A stretch of DNA of 64,000 nt, taken from positions 1 through 64,000 of the IMG/VR virus record IMGVR_UViG_3300049825_000745; one strand, 5' to 3'. Shown here piece after piece: positions 40,818 through 48,322 of this stretch. The notes beneath the pieces are model-generated. The model searched no databases and had not been told where the DNA came from. It worked only from the letters and a program-made list of their open reading frames with translations. Numbering within the stretch: the stretch's first letter is position 1; every line of letters starts with the position of its first letter. The DNA is from a virus. A program made the position numbers and the translations under genes.

Positions 40818-42618
40818 CGGATCGGATACGTGTCAGGTTGACGAAGTTTTAGTGATTTGTCGAGCAGCCAAGAAAAGTAAGCCAGTGTCGGGATATCGAG
40901 CAGTACATGAGGCTGTTCGCGGTGGGGGCTGGGTTTGGGAGCCTGTGAAGGTTTTGGCTGAGGTAGTGACTAACGGCAATGGCAATGGGCATAAGCCTGC
41001 AGATGCGGTGGGGTTTGAGCCTTTGGTGGACGGGGATGAACCGCAGGCCAAAGAGTCTACTAATTCTAAAGGCATTGGCGATGACGATGGGAGAACGTTT
41101 AACCAGAAAGCTCATGAAAAGCTTTACAGCCAAAACAAATGGGTTTGCTTTTCTAACGATCTTTATATCTGGGAGGGAAATTATTATAGGTTAGTGACTG
41201 ACGATGAAGAGATCCCTAGAATACAAGTTTTTTGTGACTCCTATACCGAAGACAAAGCTATAGGAAGAGGAGCGAAGCAGCAGGTCATAACAACATATCC
41301 ATACGCTAATCCTCGTTCAGTTTTGGACGTTTTGAAGTGGGTAAAGATGAAGTACACAAAGGATATGTGTTTTGTTAATCCACCTGGGATTAATTGCAGC
41401 AATGGAGTGGTCAACCTTCTTTGGGTTGGGAAAACATTGACTGTAGAACTTGTAAATCACGACCATTCAGTTCATTACTATATTTCAAAACCAAGCGTAA
41501 AATACGATCCAAAAGCAAGCCCAAAATGTTACGAAAAAATGATGGAGTGCTTAGACGATGGCGCTAGGCAAATTTGGGAAAGAACCATAGCTGCATCCAT
41601 TGATATGCCTACAATCCGAAAATATGGTAGTAGAACAGTAAAGGCTTTATTCTTAAAAGGCGATGGGTCTAACGGGAAGGATTCATTAAAGCGAATCACT
41701 CAAATATTGTTTGGGCGTGGCGCTATGTCTGCATGTTCATGCACAGATTGGCAGCAATACGATGAGGGCAGATATTTTACTATTTACCCATTGCAAGGAA
41801 AGAGAATTAATTGGCCTTCAGAAAACGCTGATGCTGGCAGAATAGACAGGCTTCAAGGGCTTAAGGCTGCTATCACTGGAGATGAAATTATTTTCGAGAG
41901 GAAGGGCAGAGACCCTCAGTCGGGAGAGCCTCAAGCCGTGTTTCTTTTTAATATCAATGAGAACCCTAATTTATTGGCACAGCTAAAGGCCAATGCTAGC
42001 CGTTGGGCGATCATTCCTTTTGATAAAACGTACTCAGACAACCCAGGAGTAGGGGAACTTAAGGCTGATTCAAGATTTAAGGATGACCTTGAATTCTTGA
42101 ATCAGAATGTAGTCCCAGCTTTTTTGAACAAGATTTTGGAGCAACTTCAGAACGTTGTTAGAGACGGCATTGACTACAGCCCAGTGCAAGAAACGATGGA
42201 CTCATTGCAAAAAGACTCATGCCATCTTCTGCGGTTCGCAGAAGACGAAGGACTAAGGTATATCCCAAATAACACTATTACCCCTAGCGAAATCTGGGAT
42301 CGTCTCAAGGCTTGGTACATCAGTGAGGGGATTCTTACGATTGATCATGCATACAACAAGCTTGAGTCAGCGGAAAAAAACGTATGGGTGTCTCAGGCCA
42401 ATCCCCTTGACCATAACGTCAAGGGGGCTAATCAGGTCATGACTCGCTTTCTTGAGCTTTTCCCAAAAGCAAAGCAAGGATCAGGCTTAGATAAAAACAA
42501 AAACAAAAAGCTACACATCATAGGGCTAGGGTTTGAGCCAAAACAGACTCCAGTAATCCCAGTCCCAGAGACAGGCCCGACCCTTCCCGGCCCTGATGAC
42601 TATGTTTATGAAGGGTAG
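40795..42618 (+). CDS. P4-type SF3 replicative helicase
   Basis: A 607-residue protein. The N-terminus has a zinc motif (CPIC...C). The central part (YDPKASPKCYEKMMECLDDG, ALFLKGDGSNGKDSLKRI with Walker A near 290, then QGKRINWPSE and FNINENPNL) matches D5/P4 primase C-terminal SF3 helicases. A separate AEP primase domain is not visible. SF3 helicases of this type bind iterons at their origin, and such repeats start right at this gene's stop codon. Confidence 0.85.
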   Translation: MSVCPICNGSDTCQVDEVLVICRAAKKSKPVSGYRAVHEAVRGGGWVWEPVKVLAEVVTNGNGNGHKPADAVGFEPLVDGDEPQAKESTNSKGIGDDDGRTFNQKAHEKLYSQNKWVCFSNDLYIWEGNYYRLVTDDEEIPRIQVFCDSYTEDKAIGRGAKQQVITTYPYANPRSVLDVLKWVKMKYTKDMCFVNPPGINCSNGVVNLLWVGKTLTVELVNHDHSVHYYISKPSVKYDPKASPKCYEKMMECLDDGARQIWERTIAASIDMPTIRKYGSRTVKALFLKGDGSNGKDSLKRITQILFGRGAMSACSCTDWQQYDEGRYFTIYPLQGKRINWPSENADAGRIDRLQGLKAAITGDEIIFERKGRDPQSGEPQAVFLFNINENPNLLAQLKANASRWAIIPFDKTYSDNPGVGELKADSRFKDDLEFLNQNVVPAFLNKILEQLQNVVRDGIDYSPVQETMDSLQKDSCHLLRFAEDEGLRYIPNNTITPSEIWDRLKAWYISEGILTIDHAYNKLESAEKNVWVSQANPLDHNVKGANQVMTRFLELFPKAKQGSGLDKNKNKKLHIIGLGFEPKQTPVIPVPETGPTLPGPDDYVYEG

Positions 42619-43007
42619 TACCCAGTTGTACCCAGGTAGTACCCACTTACGTACCCACCTAAAAACGTGTGATCTATAGCCTGAAGGGGTTCCGTATCTA
42701 GTAGTACCCAGATCGCCTATTTTACCCTATACACGCGAGAGAGTTAAAAAAAAAGATGTACTACATAAAAAGATTAAAAAAGCAAAAAATAACTAAAACC
42801 TCCAGCGATAGGGGGCATTTTTGGCGATCTGGGTATGTGTGGGTACGGAACCTTTACGGGGCAAAGGTTCCAGAAAAAAAAGTGGGTACACCGATGGGTA
42901 CTACCTGGGAACACCTGGGTACTACTATTTGTTACATAGCTTGATACAAAAAAAATGACTTAAAAAATATTTAGCGTACTACATTCAAAAAAGATTGCGT
43001 ACTACAT
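42618..43007. other. Iteron-rich probable replication origin
   Basis: A gene-free stretch of about 400 bases after the helicase. GTACCCA occurs five times (42618, 42628, 42639, 42651, 42704) and its reverse complement TGGGTAC four times (42840, 42883, 42895, 42916), facing each other around an A-rich core (42740-42800). GTACTACAT occurs at 42758, 42976 and 42999. Inverted iteron blocks next to an A/T-rich segment and a P4-type helicase fit a replication origin. The small ORF inside it is not likely to be coding. Confidence 0.7.
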
Positions 43008-43025
43008 TGGGCAAGTCTGCGGCCT

Positions 43026-43331
43026 TTGCCCATCCGTAAAACAGGCACCTACACCGCCACAGCCACAGACCAGCAGCATTTTGCCCCGTTCGGCATTACG
43101 TTGAAGCTCAAGATTGTTGAATGCGATCGCGCCATAGAAGGGGCTACTGTGGGCACAGGAAAAGTCAGGGCTATCCTGGCAGACCGTAAGGCATTAGAAC
43201 AGGCGTACAAGGCGCATCCAACGGCTGATGAAGACCTGCTAGCTAAGTTCATAGAGGCTTTTCTCTGCACCTATGGAGCGGGGAAACCGCTCAAACCCCT
43301 AGGTTGGGGTGCTTTTTGTTTGTTATACTAA
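43026..43331 (+). pseudogene. Fragment related to a BRO-N protein
   Basis: The start LPIRKTGTYTATATDQQHF matches the end of the intact BRO-N protein at 43419-43781 (LPTIRKTGSYTATAADQQ). It lacks the BRO-N domain itself and continues as a short region (KVRAILADRKALEQAYKAHP) not found in that protein. It appears to be the 3' part of another, largely lost BRO gene. The frame runs through a terminator at its end. Confidence 0.55.
43276..43317 (+). terminator. Terminator after the BRO fragment
   Basis: GAGCGG...CCGCTC (43276-43292) is followed by ACCCC (43295-43299) pairing with GGGGT (43306-43310) and then GCTTTTT. This would separate replication genes from the BRO gene. Confidence 0.6.
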
Positions 43332-43346
43332 GTATACTATTCAAGT

Positions 43347-43401
43347 TTGACGTAGCTTGATGGTGCAATAACATATCATCTGTTATGATAATTATGTTAT
43401 T
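43347..43401 (+). promoter_or_regulatory. Promoter with nested palindromic operator before the BRO gene
   Basis: TTGACG (43347-43352), 16 bases, then TAACAT (43369-43374) is a candidate promoter. It overlaps the inverted repeat AATAACATA (43367-43375) / TATGTTATT (43393-43401), inside which TATCAT/ATGATA form a second dyad. This is the look of a dimeric repressor site over a -10 box. Confidence 0.5.
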
Positions 43402-43418
43402 CACTTTGGGGTTGCTTG

Positions 43419-43781
43419 ATGGCTCTCACTATTGCATCTAGTCTTGAATTTTCATCTCAATCGTTTACCGTTTACCTTGATCCTGATAATGAGACTTGGT
43501 TCCAGGGGCTTGAATCGTGCAATCAGTTGGAATTAACTAACCCTACCTTGACTCTTCAGCGTCATGTTTCACCACAGTATCGGTGTCAAATCGCAGATGG
43601 ACGCGGAAAGCCAGCATGGTTTATCAAAGAACCAGGACTTTATCAGTTGATTTTTGCTTCTAAGTCTGAACGCGCTGAAAAATTCAGAGAATGGGTATTC
43701 AAAGATGTCCTCCCCACCATCCGCAAAACAGGCTCATACACCGCCACAGCAGCCGACCAGCAGCTTTTCTTTGGAGCTTAG
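43419..43781 (+). CDS. BRO-N domain protein (antirepressor-like)
   Basis: A 120-residue protein made only of a BRO N-terminal domain: SLEFSSQSFTVYLDPDNETW, KEPGLYQLIFASKSERAEKF and WVFKDVLPTIRKTGSYTA. BRO-N proteins in phages often act as DNA-binding antirepressors, normally with a second C-terminal domain that is missing here. The C-terminal signature is duplicated in the fragment at 43026. The ATG at 43419 follows a TTG. Confidence 0.75.
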   Translation: MALTIASSLEFSSQSFTVYLDPDNETWFQGLESCNQLELTNPTLTLQRHVSPQYRCQIADGRGKPAWFIKEPGLYQLIFASKSERAEKFREWVFKDVLPTIRKTGSYTATAADQQLFFGA

Positions 43782-43783
43782 TC

Positions 43784-44218
43784 ATGAAAGCCATCCTTAA
43801 ATTAAACGGGAAAGCCGCCAAAGCCCTCTCCTACAACACCTCATCTGTCACCCTAGCCACCAAGTCCGGCAAGCCCGACATTATCACCTGGGCGGACGTA
43901 GACTACCTCGTCGGCGATGACGGCCTAGAGCGTCACCGAGAGGTCGTAGAGGGCACGCCCAAAATCATCGTCCAGGCACCCAAAGATCCTCGATGGGGAT
44001 CCATGGCGATCGCCCCAACCCAACCAAACCTATTCGCACCCCCGCTAAAATGCCCTCAGGATGATTTTGAGGATGCGATCACCTTGATAGATGCCATCGA
44101 CAATGACGATGTGCGTGAGGCTGTGCGGGGGGTGCTAACGGCAACGTTTGAGGGGGAGGAGAAGCGGAAGCTTTGGGGGATGTTGAGTTTTGATCAGAAA
44201 GCGAGGTTGAAACATTGA
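43784..44218 (+). CDS. Early protein, unknown, next to BRO gene
   Basis: A 144-residue protein from the ATG at 43784 (MKAILKLNGKAAKALSYNTS), 2 bases after the BRO stop. It has a beta-rich first half (VTLATKSGKPDIITWADVDY) and an acidic helical second half (DDFEDAITLIDAIDNDDVRE). I do not recognise it. Probably co-transcribed with the BRO gene. Confidence 0.5.
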   Translation: MKAILKLNGKAAKALSYNTSSVTLATKSGKPDIITWADVDYLVGDDGLERHREVVEGTPKIIVQAPKDPRWGSMAIAPTQPNLFAPPLKCPQDDFEDAITLIDAIDNDDVREAVRGVLTATFEGEEKRKLWGMLSFDQKARLKH

Positions 44219-44222
44219 TTTC

Positions 44223-44252
44223 TTGCCAAACCCCCAATCTTGTGTGTACAAT
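44223..44252 (+). promoter_or_regulatory. Candidate sigma-70-like promoter
   Basis: TTGCCA (44223-44228), 18-base spacer, TACAAT (44247-44252), lying 30 bases before the ATG at 44283. Confidence 0.4.
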
Positions 44253-44282
44253 GGACGCATACTATAGAGAGTTGAATCTGTT

Positions 44283-44558
44283 ATGTCTCAGGCCCAAGTT
44301 CTTGATAAGCCGTGCACCGAAATCAGCCCATCCTTGGGGCAGGTCATCTGCATTCATCCCCATGCAGATAAGGCAAGCCACGTCTATTATTTTGATGCGT
44401 TGGTTTCCCACAAAGATCACCTCGAACGCCGTCAAGTTTTGGTTGTTTCTCCAAGCGACTCGCTTGCCGCCGTCAACAGAGCGGTTTGGGCTGAGTTAGG
44501 CGATCGCTGGTTCTGCGTTCAATTTCGAGTCAGGAGAAAAAACAATGCCACGCGGTAA
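44283..44558 (+). CDS. Small early protein, unknown
   Basis: Ninety-one residues (LGQVICIHPHADKASHVYYF, VLVVSPSDSLAAVNRAVWAE), mixed alpha/beta. A HIP1 site lies inside. It overlaps the next small gene by 14 bases. No family recognised. Confidence 0.5.
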   Translation: MSQAQVLDKPCTEISPSLGQVICIHPHADKASHVYYFDALVSHKDHLERRQVLVVSPSDSLAAVNRAVWAELGDRWFCVQFRVRRKNNATR

Positions 44559-44685
44559 ACGATTTGTGATGTGGTTAGTTGGCCATGACGAAGCAATTTT
44601 TGCTGCATTGAAACTAAAATTTCCGAGTCTTAAAAAAGCTCAGATTGTCAGGATAGCACTGCAAACATTATTGGACTCGGAATAA
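44545..44685 (+). CDS. Very small RHH-like protein
   Basis: Forty-six codons with a good ribosome binding site (AGGAGAAA): MPRGKRFVMWLVGHDEAIFA and FPSLKKAQIVRIALQTLL. The strand plus two helices resembles a ribbon-helix-helix regulator. Its TAA overlaps the next ATG. Confidence 0.45.
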   Translation: MPRGKRFVMWLVGHDEAIFAALKLKFPSLKKAQIVRIALQTLLDSE

Positions 44686-44750
44686 TGGCCACACGAATTA
44701 ATCTAGAAGGCCAGCGGCAAAAAGACGGTCGCCTGACCGCTATCAAATAG
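44685..44750 (+). pseudogene. Gene start truncated at an IS605-type hairpin
   Basis: Twenty-one codons (MATRINLEGQRQKDGRLTAI) that stop where the hairpin repeat at 44752-44803 begins. The start overlaps the upstream stop as in other intact gene pairs here, so the original gene was probably longer and was cut by the insertion. Confidence 0.4.
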
Positions 44751-44751
44751 A

Positions 44752-44803
44752 CCTCCAGGAGTCCCGCGCTGTACCTGTACTCAGGTCAGCGTCGGGAGGA
44801 ATG
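44752..44803 (+). repeat. IS605-type right-end hairpin, isolated
   Basis: The 35-base core CCCGCGCTG-TACCTGTACTCAGGT-CAGCGTCGGGA (44764-44798) is the same as the reverse complement of the hairpin at 2048-2094. Outer arms extend as ACCTCC...GGAGGA. No transposase is near. It breaks the small gene at 44685. Confidence 0.55.
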
Positions 44804-44865
44804 GAGATCTATTTGAGAAAGATGATTTTTACAAAGCAAAAAAGTATCAGAGCTGGAATTTTCAC

Positions 44866-45066
44866 ATGACACAACTTAGGCCGTTTGCCAAATACGCCAA
44901 GCAATTTCAATGGTTCACAACTGTTGTGACGCGGCTCCAGCCCGACTATGTTGGGGTTGCGTGGAGCATCGCCCATCGAGAGGGACTGGAACATGCGATC
45001 GCATTTTGCGAGACCAAGATCCAAGACTCTCAACTGATGCAGGCGTATCGAGACTCTGAATTTTGA
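44866..45066 (+). CDS. Small protein, unknown
   Basis: Sixty-six residues: LRPFAKYAKQFQWFTTVVTR and GVAWSIAHREGLEHAIAFCE. It lies after the isolated hairpin and may be the displaced 3' part of the gene cut at 44750, but reading frames do not join directly. No family recognised. Confidence 0.4.
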   Translation: MTQLRPFAKYAKQFQWFTTVVTRLQPDYVGVAWSIAHREGLEHAIAFCETKIQDSQLMQAYRDSEF

Positions 45067-45165
45067 TCAATTTCCTCCTCCAGTGGGCACAGTAAACGTA
45101 TACCCACTGGAGACAACCCATGAACTTAAATCAAAGCATCTTGCGCATTCGAGAAGCTGGCAGCA

Positions 45166-45267
45166 ATGCAAAACGCTCGATACTCTGAGGTTGAAGCACT
45201 TTTCTCGCAGCCTGCCACCCATGTTGAGGCAGCGGCGATCGCCCAACTAAAAAATATTTTTGGATAG
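45166..45267 (+). CDS. Very small ORF with EAAAIAQLxxxFG tail
   Basis: Thirty-three codons (MQNARYSEVEALFSQPATHV...) ending in EAAAIAQLKNIFG. The same ending pattern (DAAVIAQLESVFGT) closes the partial minus-strand gene at 63917, which argues that both are coding and related. Function unknown. Confidence 0.4.
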   Translation: MQNARYSEVEALFSQPATHVEAAAIAQLKNIFG

Positions 45268-45271
45268 GGGC

Positions 45272-45300
45272 TTGACAATGCCTAGAAAATACTAGATACT
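45272..45300 (+). promoter_or_regulatory. Conserved promoter TTGACA-17-GATACT
   Basis: TTGACA (45272-45277), 17 bases, GATACT (45295-45300). The spacer contains CCTAGAAAATACTAG, shared with the minus-strand promoter at 49181-49209. It precedes a paralogue of the gene that the other copy precedes. Confidence 0.6.
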
Positions 45301-45338
45301 GAAAGAGTACCAGCTTGACAAACAAAGGGAAACGACCA

Positions 45339-45482
45339 ATGGCTAAAACTGACGAAGAACTCAAGACAATCCACAGTCGGCTAACTTGTTGGATCAAGGC
45401 TGAGCCTAGGCAGTGGAAAGATTTGGAGGCTTTCCTTGGGGCCATGGGGTATCAGATGAAGATTTTCAAAAAAGCCGAATAG
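45339..45482 (+). CDS. Small protein, paralogue of the gene at 48647
   Basis: Forty-seven residues: MAKTDEELKTIHSRLTCWIK, PRQWKDLEAFLGAMGY, MKIFKK. It matches the C-terminal two thirds of the 69-residue protein at 48647-48856 at most positions, so one is a duplicate. It has only the helical core. It is driven by the promoter at 45272. Function unknown; could be a small regulatory or inhibitor protein. Confidence 0.55.
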   Translation: MAKTDEELKTIHSRLTCWIKAEPRQWKDLEAFLGAMGYQMKIFKKAE

Positions 45483-45518
45483 AGCCCTTGACAAACTCGA
45501 TTTAAGGAAGCTTTGCAA

Positions 45519-45623
45519 ATGAAAAAAGTCCTAGTGGCAAGCGCAATTATCGCCAGTTTGATTTGGTTGGCGATCGCATGGAATCTCAAACAGCAGGATG
45601 AGGATTACCCCAATGGATTTTAA
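45519..45623 (+). CDS. Single-span membrane micropeptide
   Basis: Thirty-four residues (MKKVLVASAIIASLIWLAIA...) with one membrane segment or signal sequence and an acidic tail. It overlaps the next gene by 11 bases. Too short for family assignment. Confidence 0.4.
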   Translation: MKKVLVASAIIASLIWLAIAWNLKQQDEDYPNGF

Positions 45624-45810
45624 TTCGGTGAATATAGTCACCACCGGAAAAACCGGAAATTGCGGCACGTACCTAAAGCACAAGCATGGCGGTCGCCCCT
45701 TACTTATTCGCTTGGTATCCTTTGAGGGTCCTTTCCTCCATGGACAAAATCGAGGCCGCAATTACGTTGTCCTCGCAGAAGATTACGAACCATATCGCTC
45801 AACGAGATAG
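45613..45810 (+). CDS. Small protein, unknown
   Basis: Sixty-five residues from the ATG at 45613 (MDFNSVNIVTTGKTGNCGTY, RPLLIRLVSFEGPFLHGQN). Beta-rich. An in-frame ATG at 45598 would add five residues. Last gene before the terminase operon. Confidence 0.45.
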   Translation: MDFNSVNIVTTGKTGNCGTYLKHKHGGRPLLIRLVSFEGPFLHGQNRGRNYVVLAEDYEPYRSTR

Positions 45811-45827
45811 CAGAGTTGACATAATCC

Positions 45828-45854
45828 CCCGCGTCGCTTAACTGCGAACGCGGG
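45828..45854 (+). terminator. Hairpin before the terminase operon (repeated near 48884)
   Basis: CCCGCGTCGC and GCGAACGCGGG pair around TTAACT. A related hairpin (ACGCCCGCG...CGCGGGCGT) lies at 48884-48916. It may end transcription of the small-gene block; no T run. Confidence 0.4.
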
Positions 45855-45924
45855 CGTTAACCATAGACGCTCAGCCACTCTGTACTACGATAAAATCAAG
45901 TCACTGTAGCCAAGAGAAAATTTA

Positions 45925-46470
45925 ATGGGTCTCGGTTCTATCCCTTTTGAGCGCTCGATCGTTCGCAAAAAATCGACTCAGTTTCGGTTTGATATAGATC
46001 CGGTTGTCTATCAAAAGTTTATGGCCGCCATTTATAGCGGTGTCTCTGTAGATGATTCGGCTTGGTCCGCTGGTGTTCAACCTCGCACCGTTTACTATTG
46101 GCTCCAAAAAGGCGAGATACTTTATGAGTCTGATGCAGACCTTCCCCCCAGTTCCACGGCGTGGCAATATGCCCGCTTTTTTCACGACTACAAAATAGCG
46201 GCGTCCCAAGCGGTTGTTAAACACTCCATAAACATTGATAGTGCTAGTATTAAATCTACACCAACAAACTGGACAGCAAGCGCGTGGAAGCTCGAAAGAC
46301 TGCGCCCTGAGACTTATTCTCAAAAATATATAATCGAGAAAATAACGGATAAAAAAGTTCTCGAAGTGGTCAAATTTTTGTTCGAACAATCCCCCGATGA
46401 CGACTTTAGAGAGAAATTAGCGGGTATTGTGGGCATGATCCCAACACTAAAATTGAGCGATGCAGCTTAG
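45925..46470 (+). CDS. Terminase small subunit
   Basis: A 181-residue protein. Residues 25-65 (VYQKFMAAIYSGVSVDDSAW then AGVQPRTVYYWLQKGE) form the N-terminal helix-turn-helix that binds packaging sites, and the middle part is helical (AASQAVVKHSINID). It overlaps the large subunit by 11 bases, as is usual. The packaging site may lie upstream, near 45850-45920. Confidence 0.75.
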   Translation: MGLGSIPFERSIVRKKSTQFRFDIDPVVYQKFMAAIYSGVSVDDSAWSAGVQPRTVYYWLQKGEILYESDADLPPSSTAWQYARFFHDYKIAASQAVVKHSINIDSASIKSTPTNWTASAWKLERLRPETYSQKYIIEKITDKKVLEVVKFLFEQSPDDDFREKLAGIVGMIPTLKLSDAA

Positions 46471-48190
46471 TAGTCAGTTGCAATATGCACGGTTAACGGC
46501 TCCCAAAGCTGACCCTAATCAGAACCTAGAATGGCGCGTACCCTTTCCTGAATACGCTCACAATCCGGCTGGGTTTATTGTTGAGGTGATGGGCAAAACG
46601 CTAACTCCAGATCAGCTCACAATTCTGGCGTCAATCGCCAACAACCGCGAAACCAATGTCCAGGCGTCTCATGGGCTTGGCAAAACCCAGGTCGCTGCGT
46701 GGTTAACCTACTGGGGAGTCTTGGCATGGGATGGGATTATCGTTACAACTGCCCCAACGTTTGAGCAAGTTGAGAAATTGCTGTGGCGATATATTGCAAA
46801 AGAAGAAGGCATAATTAAGGCTGCGATTAGGTCAAAGGGCCGTGAGTGGGAAGCGATCGCGCGGAACTTTAGACTACTCACGGTCGAAATAAAATACGGC
46901 AAAATGCAACGAGCGTGGGGATTTAGCCCGTCCAACTATAAACCCGACTCGTTTCAGGGATTGCACGATGTGCGGATTGGTATTCTGATGGACGAAGCCT
47001 CAGGCATCCCTACGCTAATTGATGAGGGAGCTTCTACCTGCGTCCAGGGGGAAGATAACTGGATCTGTCGCCAGGGCAACCCAGTTAGCAACAACACCGC
47101 GTTTCAAAAAGCCTGCGGGCGATCGCATATCAGGATTGCAGTCTGGAGTCACCCTAATGTCAAATGGGCGTATCGCTTGGTTGTCACCGACCAACATCCT
47201 GAGGGCATCCACCGACTAAAACCAGAGGTGGCTGAGGCGATTGGTTTAACGTCCAAGGGTGAGGTATTGCCCCAAAAGCAATGGCCTGATTGGTGTCAGC
47301 GCGATCTATACCCAGGGGCTGTCTCGATCGCATGGATCGAGACGGTGCGATATGAGCATGGCGAAAATTCGGTGTACTGGGAGACTCGTGTAGAGGGTAG
47401 GTTTTCAACTGACAGCGGATCGTCAATTGTCCCTAGCACGTTTTTTGCTGCGGCCCGTGCGCGGTGGGACGCGGATCCTGATAAATGGCTACGCATTGCT
47501 GAGCAGCACCCGTACAAGATTGGGGTTGATGTGGGGGATGGTGGCGACCCTCATGCGATCGCCGTCAGTCGTGGGCCTGTGTTGCTGTATTGTGCTGAGA
47601 TTCCCTCTACCAGTGCAATTGATACTCAAATTAATCTGGCTCAACGTGTGGCGCGCATTGCGATCGCCTTATTTTTTAACGAATGGGTTTGGGATGAGCG
47701 CGAGGTAATTGACAAGGCGATTCCAGCGTGCGACGATGCCACATGGAGAAAACAGATTCTCTATGAGTACGATCGCAGCAAGCTAGAAAATAAAATTATT
47801 GCACAGGTGGATTGCGTTGGGGTTGGCTCAACCGTCGCTGGATTGATTGCGGGGCTGGACGTGCCATCGGCTGAGGTTCGTTGGGGCGATGGAGCCACGC
47901 TTAAAGACAAATTTATGAACCGGAAGGCTGAAGATTTCTGGAGCTATCGTCAGGCGTTGCAAAGCCAGGATACGGCGATCGCCCCATTCTCGCGATACGA
48001 AGATCAGGCTATGTCTGAGTTTTCCCAGATTTATTATATGGAGCAGCCCTCTACGGGCAAACTTAAGATTGAGGACAAAGACATCAGCAAAGCTCGGATT
48101 GGGCATTCTCCGAACCTTGCTGATTCCATTATTTATAGCCAGTGTGAGGCTGAGTCGGCGGTCAGTGACTGGCTTAGCGTCTATGGTTGA
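46460..48190 (+). CDS. Terminase large subunit
   Basis: A 576-residue packaging motor. Walker A-like ASHGLGKTQVAAWL (about residues 69-82), Walker B IGILMDEASGIP (about 173-184), and a C-terminal RNase H-like nuclease with GVDVGDGGDPHAIA (about 355-368) and acidic residues near WDEREVIDKA. It cuts and translocates DNA through the portal. It is followed by IS remnants rather than by portal. Confidence 0.85.
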   Translation: MQLSSQLQYARLTAPKADPNQNLEWRVPFPEYAHNPAGFIVEVMGKTLTPDQLTILASIANNRETNVQASHGLGKTQVAAWLTYWGVLAWDGIIVTTAPTFEQVEKLLWRYIAKEEGIIKAAIRSKGREWEAIARNFRLLTVEIKYGKMQRAWGFSPSNYKPDSFQGLHDVRIGILMDEASGIPTLIDEGASTCVQGEDNWICRQGNPVSNNTAFQKACGRSHIRIAVWSHPNVKWAYRLVVTDQHPEGIHRLKPEVAEAIGLTSKGEVLPQKQWPDWCQRDLYPGAVSIAWIETVRYEHGENSVYWETRVEGRFSTDSGSSIVPSTFFAAARARWDADPDKWLRIAEQHPYKIGVDVGDGGDPHAIAVSRGPVLLYCAEIPSTSAIDTQINLAQRVARIAIALFFNEWVWDEREVIDKAIPACDDATWRKQILYEYDRSKLENKIIAQVDCVGVGSTVAGLIAGLDVPSAEVRWGDGATLKDKFMNRKAEDFWSYRQALQSQDTAIAPFSRYEDQAMSEFSQIYYMEQPSTGKLKIEDKDISKARIGHSPNLADSIIYSQCEAESAVSDWLSVYG

Positions 48191-48322
48191 CACTCCCTCG
48201 GCTTTAGCCGAGGGATTCTCATTCTTGCTCACAATTCCCCGCGTTAGCAGGGGAATTGCTCACTTACTGAGTTAGCTCCTAGACGGGAAGCCCCGCGCTC
48301 TATCCGCTTCGGATGAGCGTCG
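48187..48322 (+). mobile_element. Minimal IS605-type element (no transposase)
   Basis: TTGAC at the terminase stop (48187-48191) is followed by a left hairpin CCCTCGGCT-TT-AGCCGAGGG, a second palindrome CAATTCCCC...GGGGAATTG, and then a right-end hairpin GACGGGAAGCCCCGCGCT...GAGCGTCGGGATGAA. The order TTGAC, left hairpin, right hairpin fits a transposase-less derivative of about 130 bases. The left hairpin could serve as terminator for the terminase operon. Confidence 0.5.

Noticed and set aside
42756-42944. ORF of 62 codons in the iteron region
   Set aside because: It spans the iterons and A-rich core, has odd composition and no ribosome binding site.
45120-45188. 22-codon ORF MNLNQSILRI
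   Set aside because: Overlaps the better supported 45166 ORF, no repeat of its sequence elsewhere.
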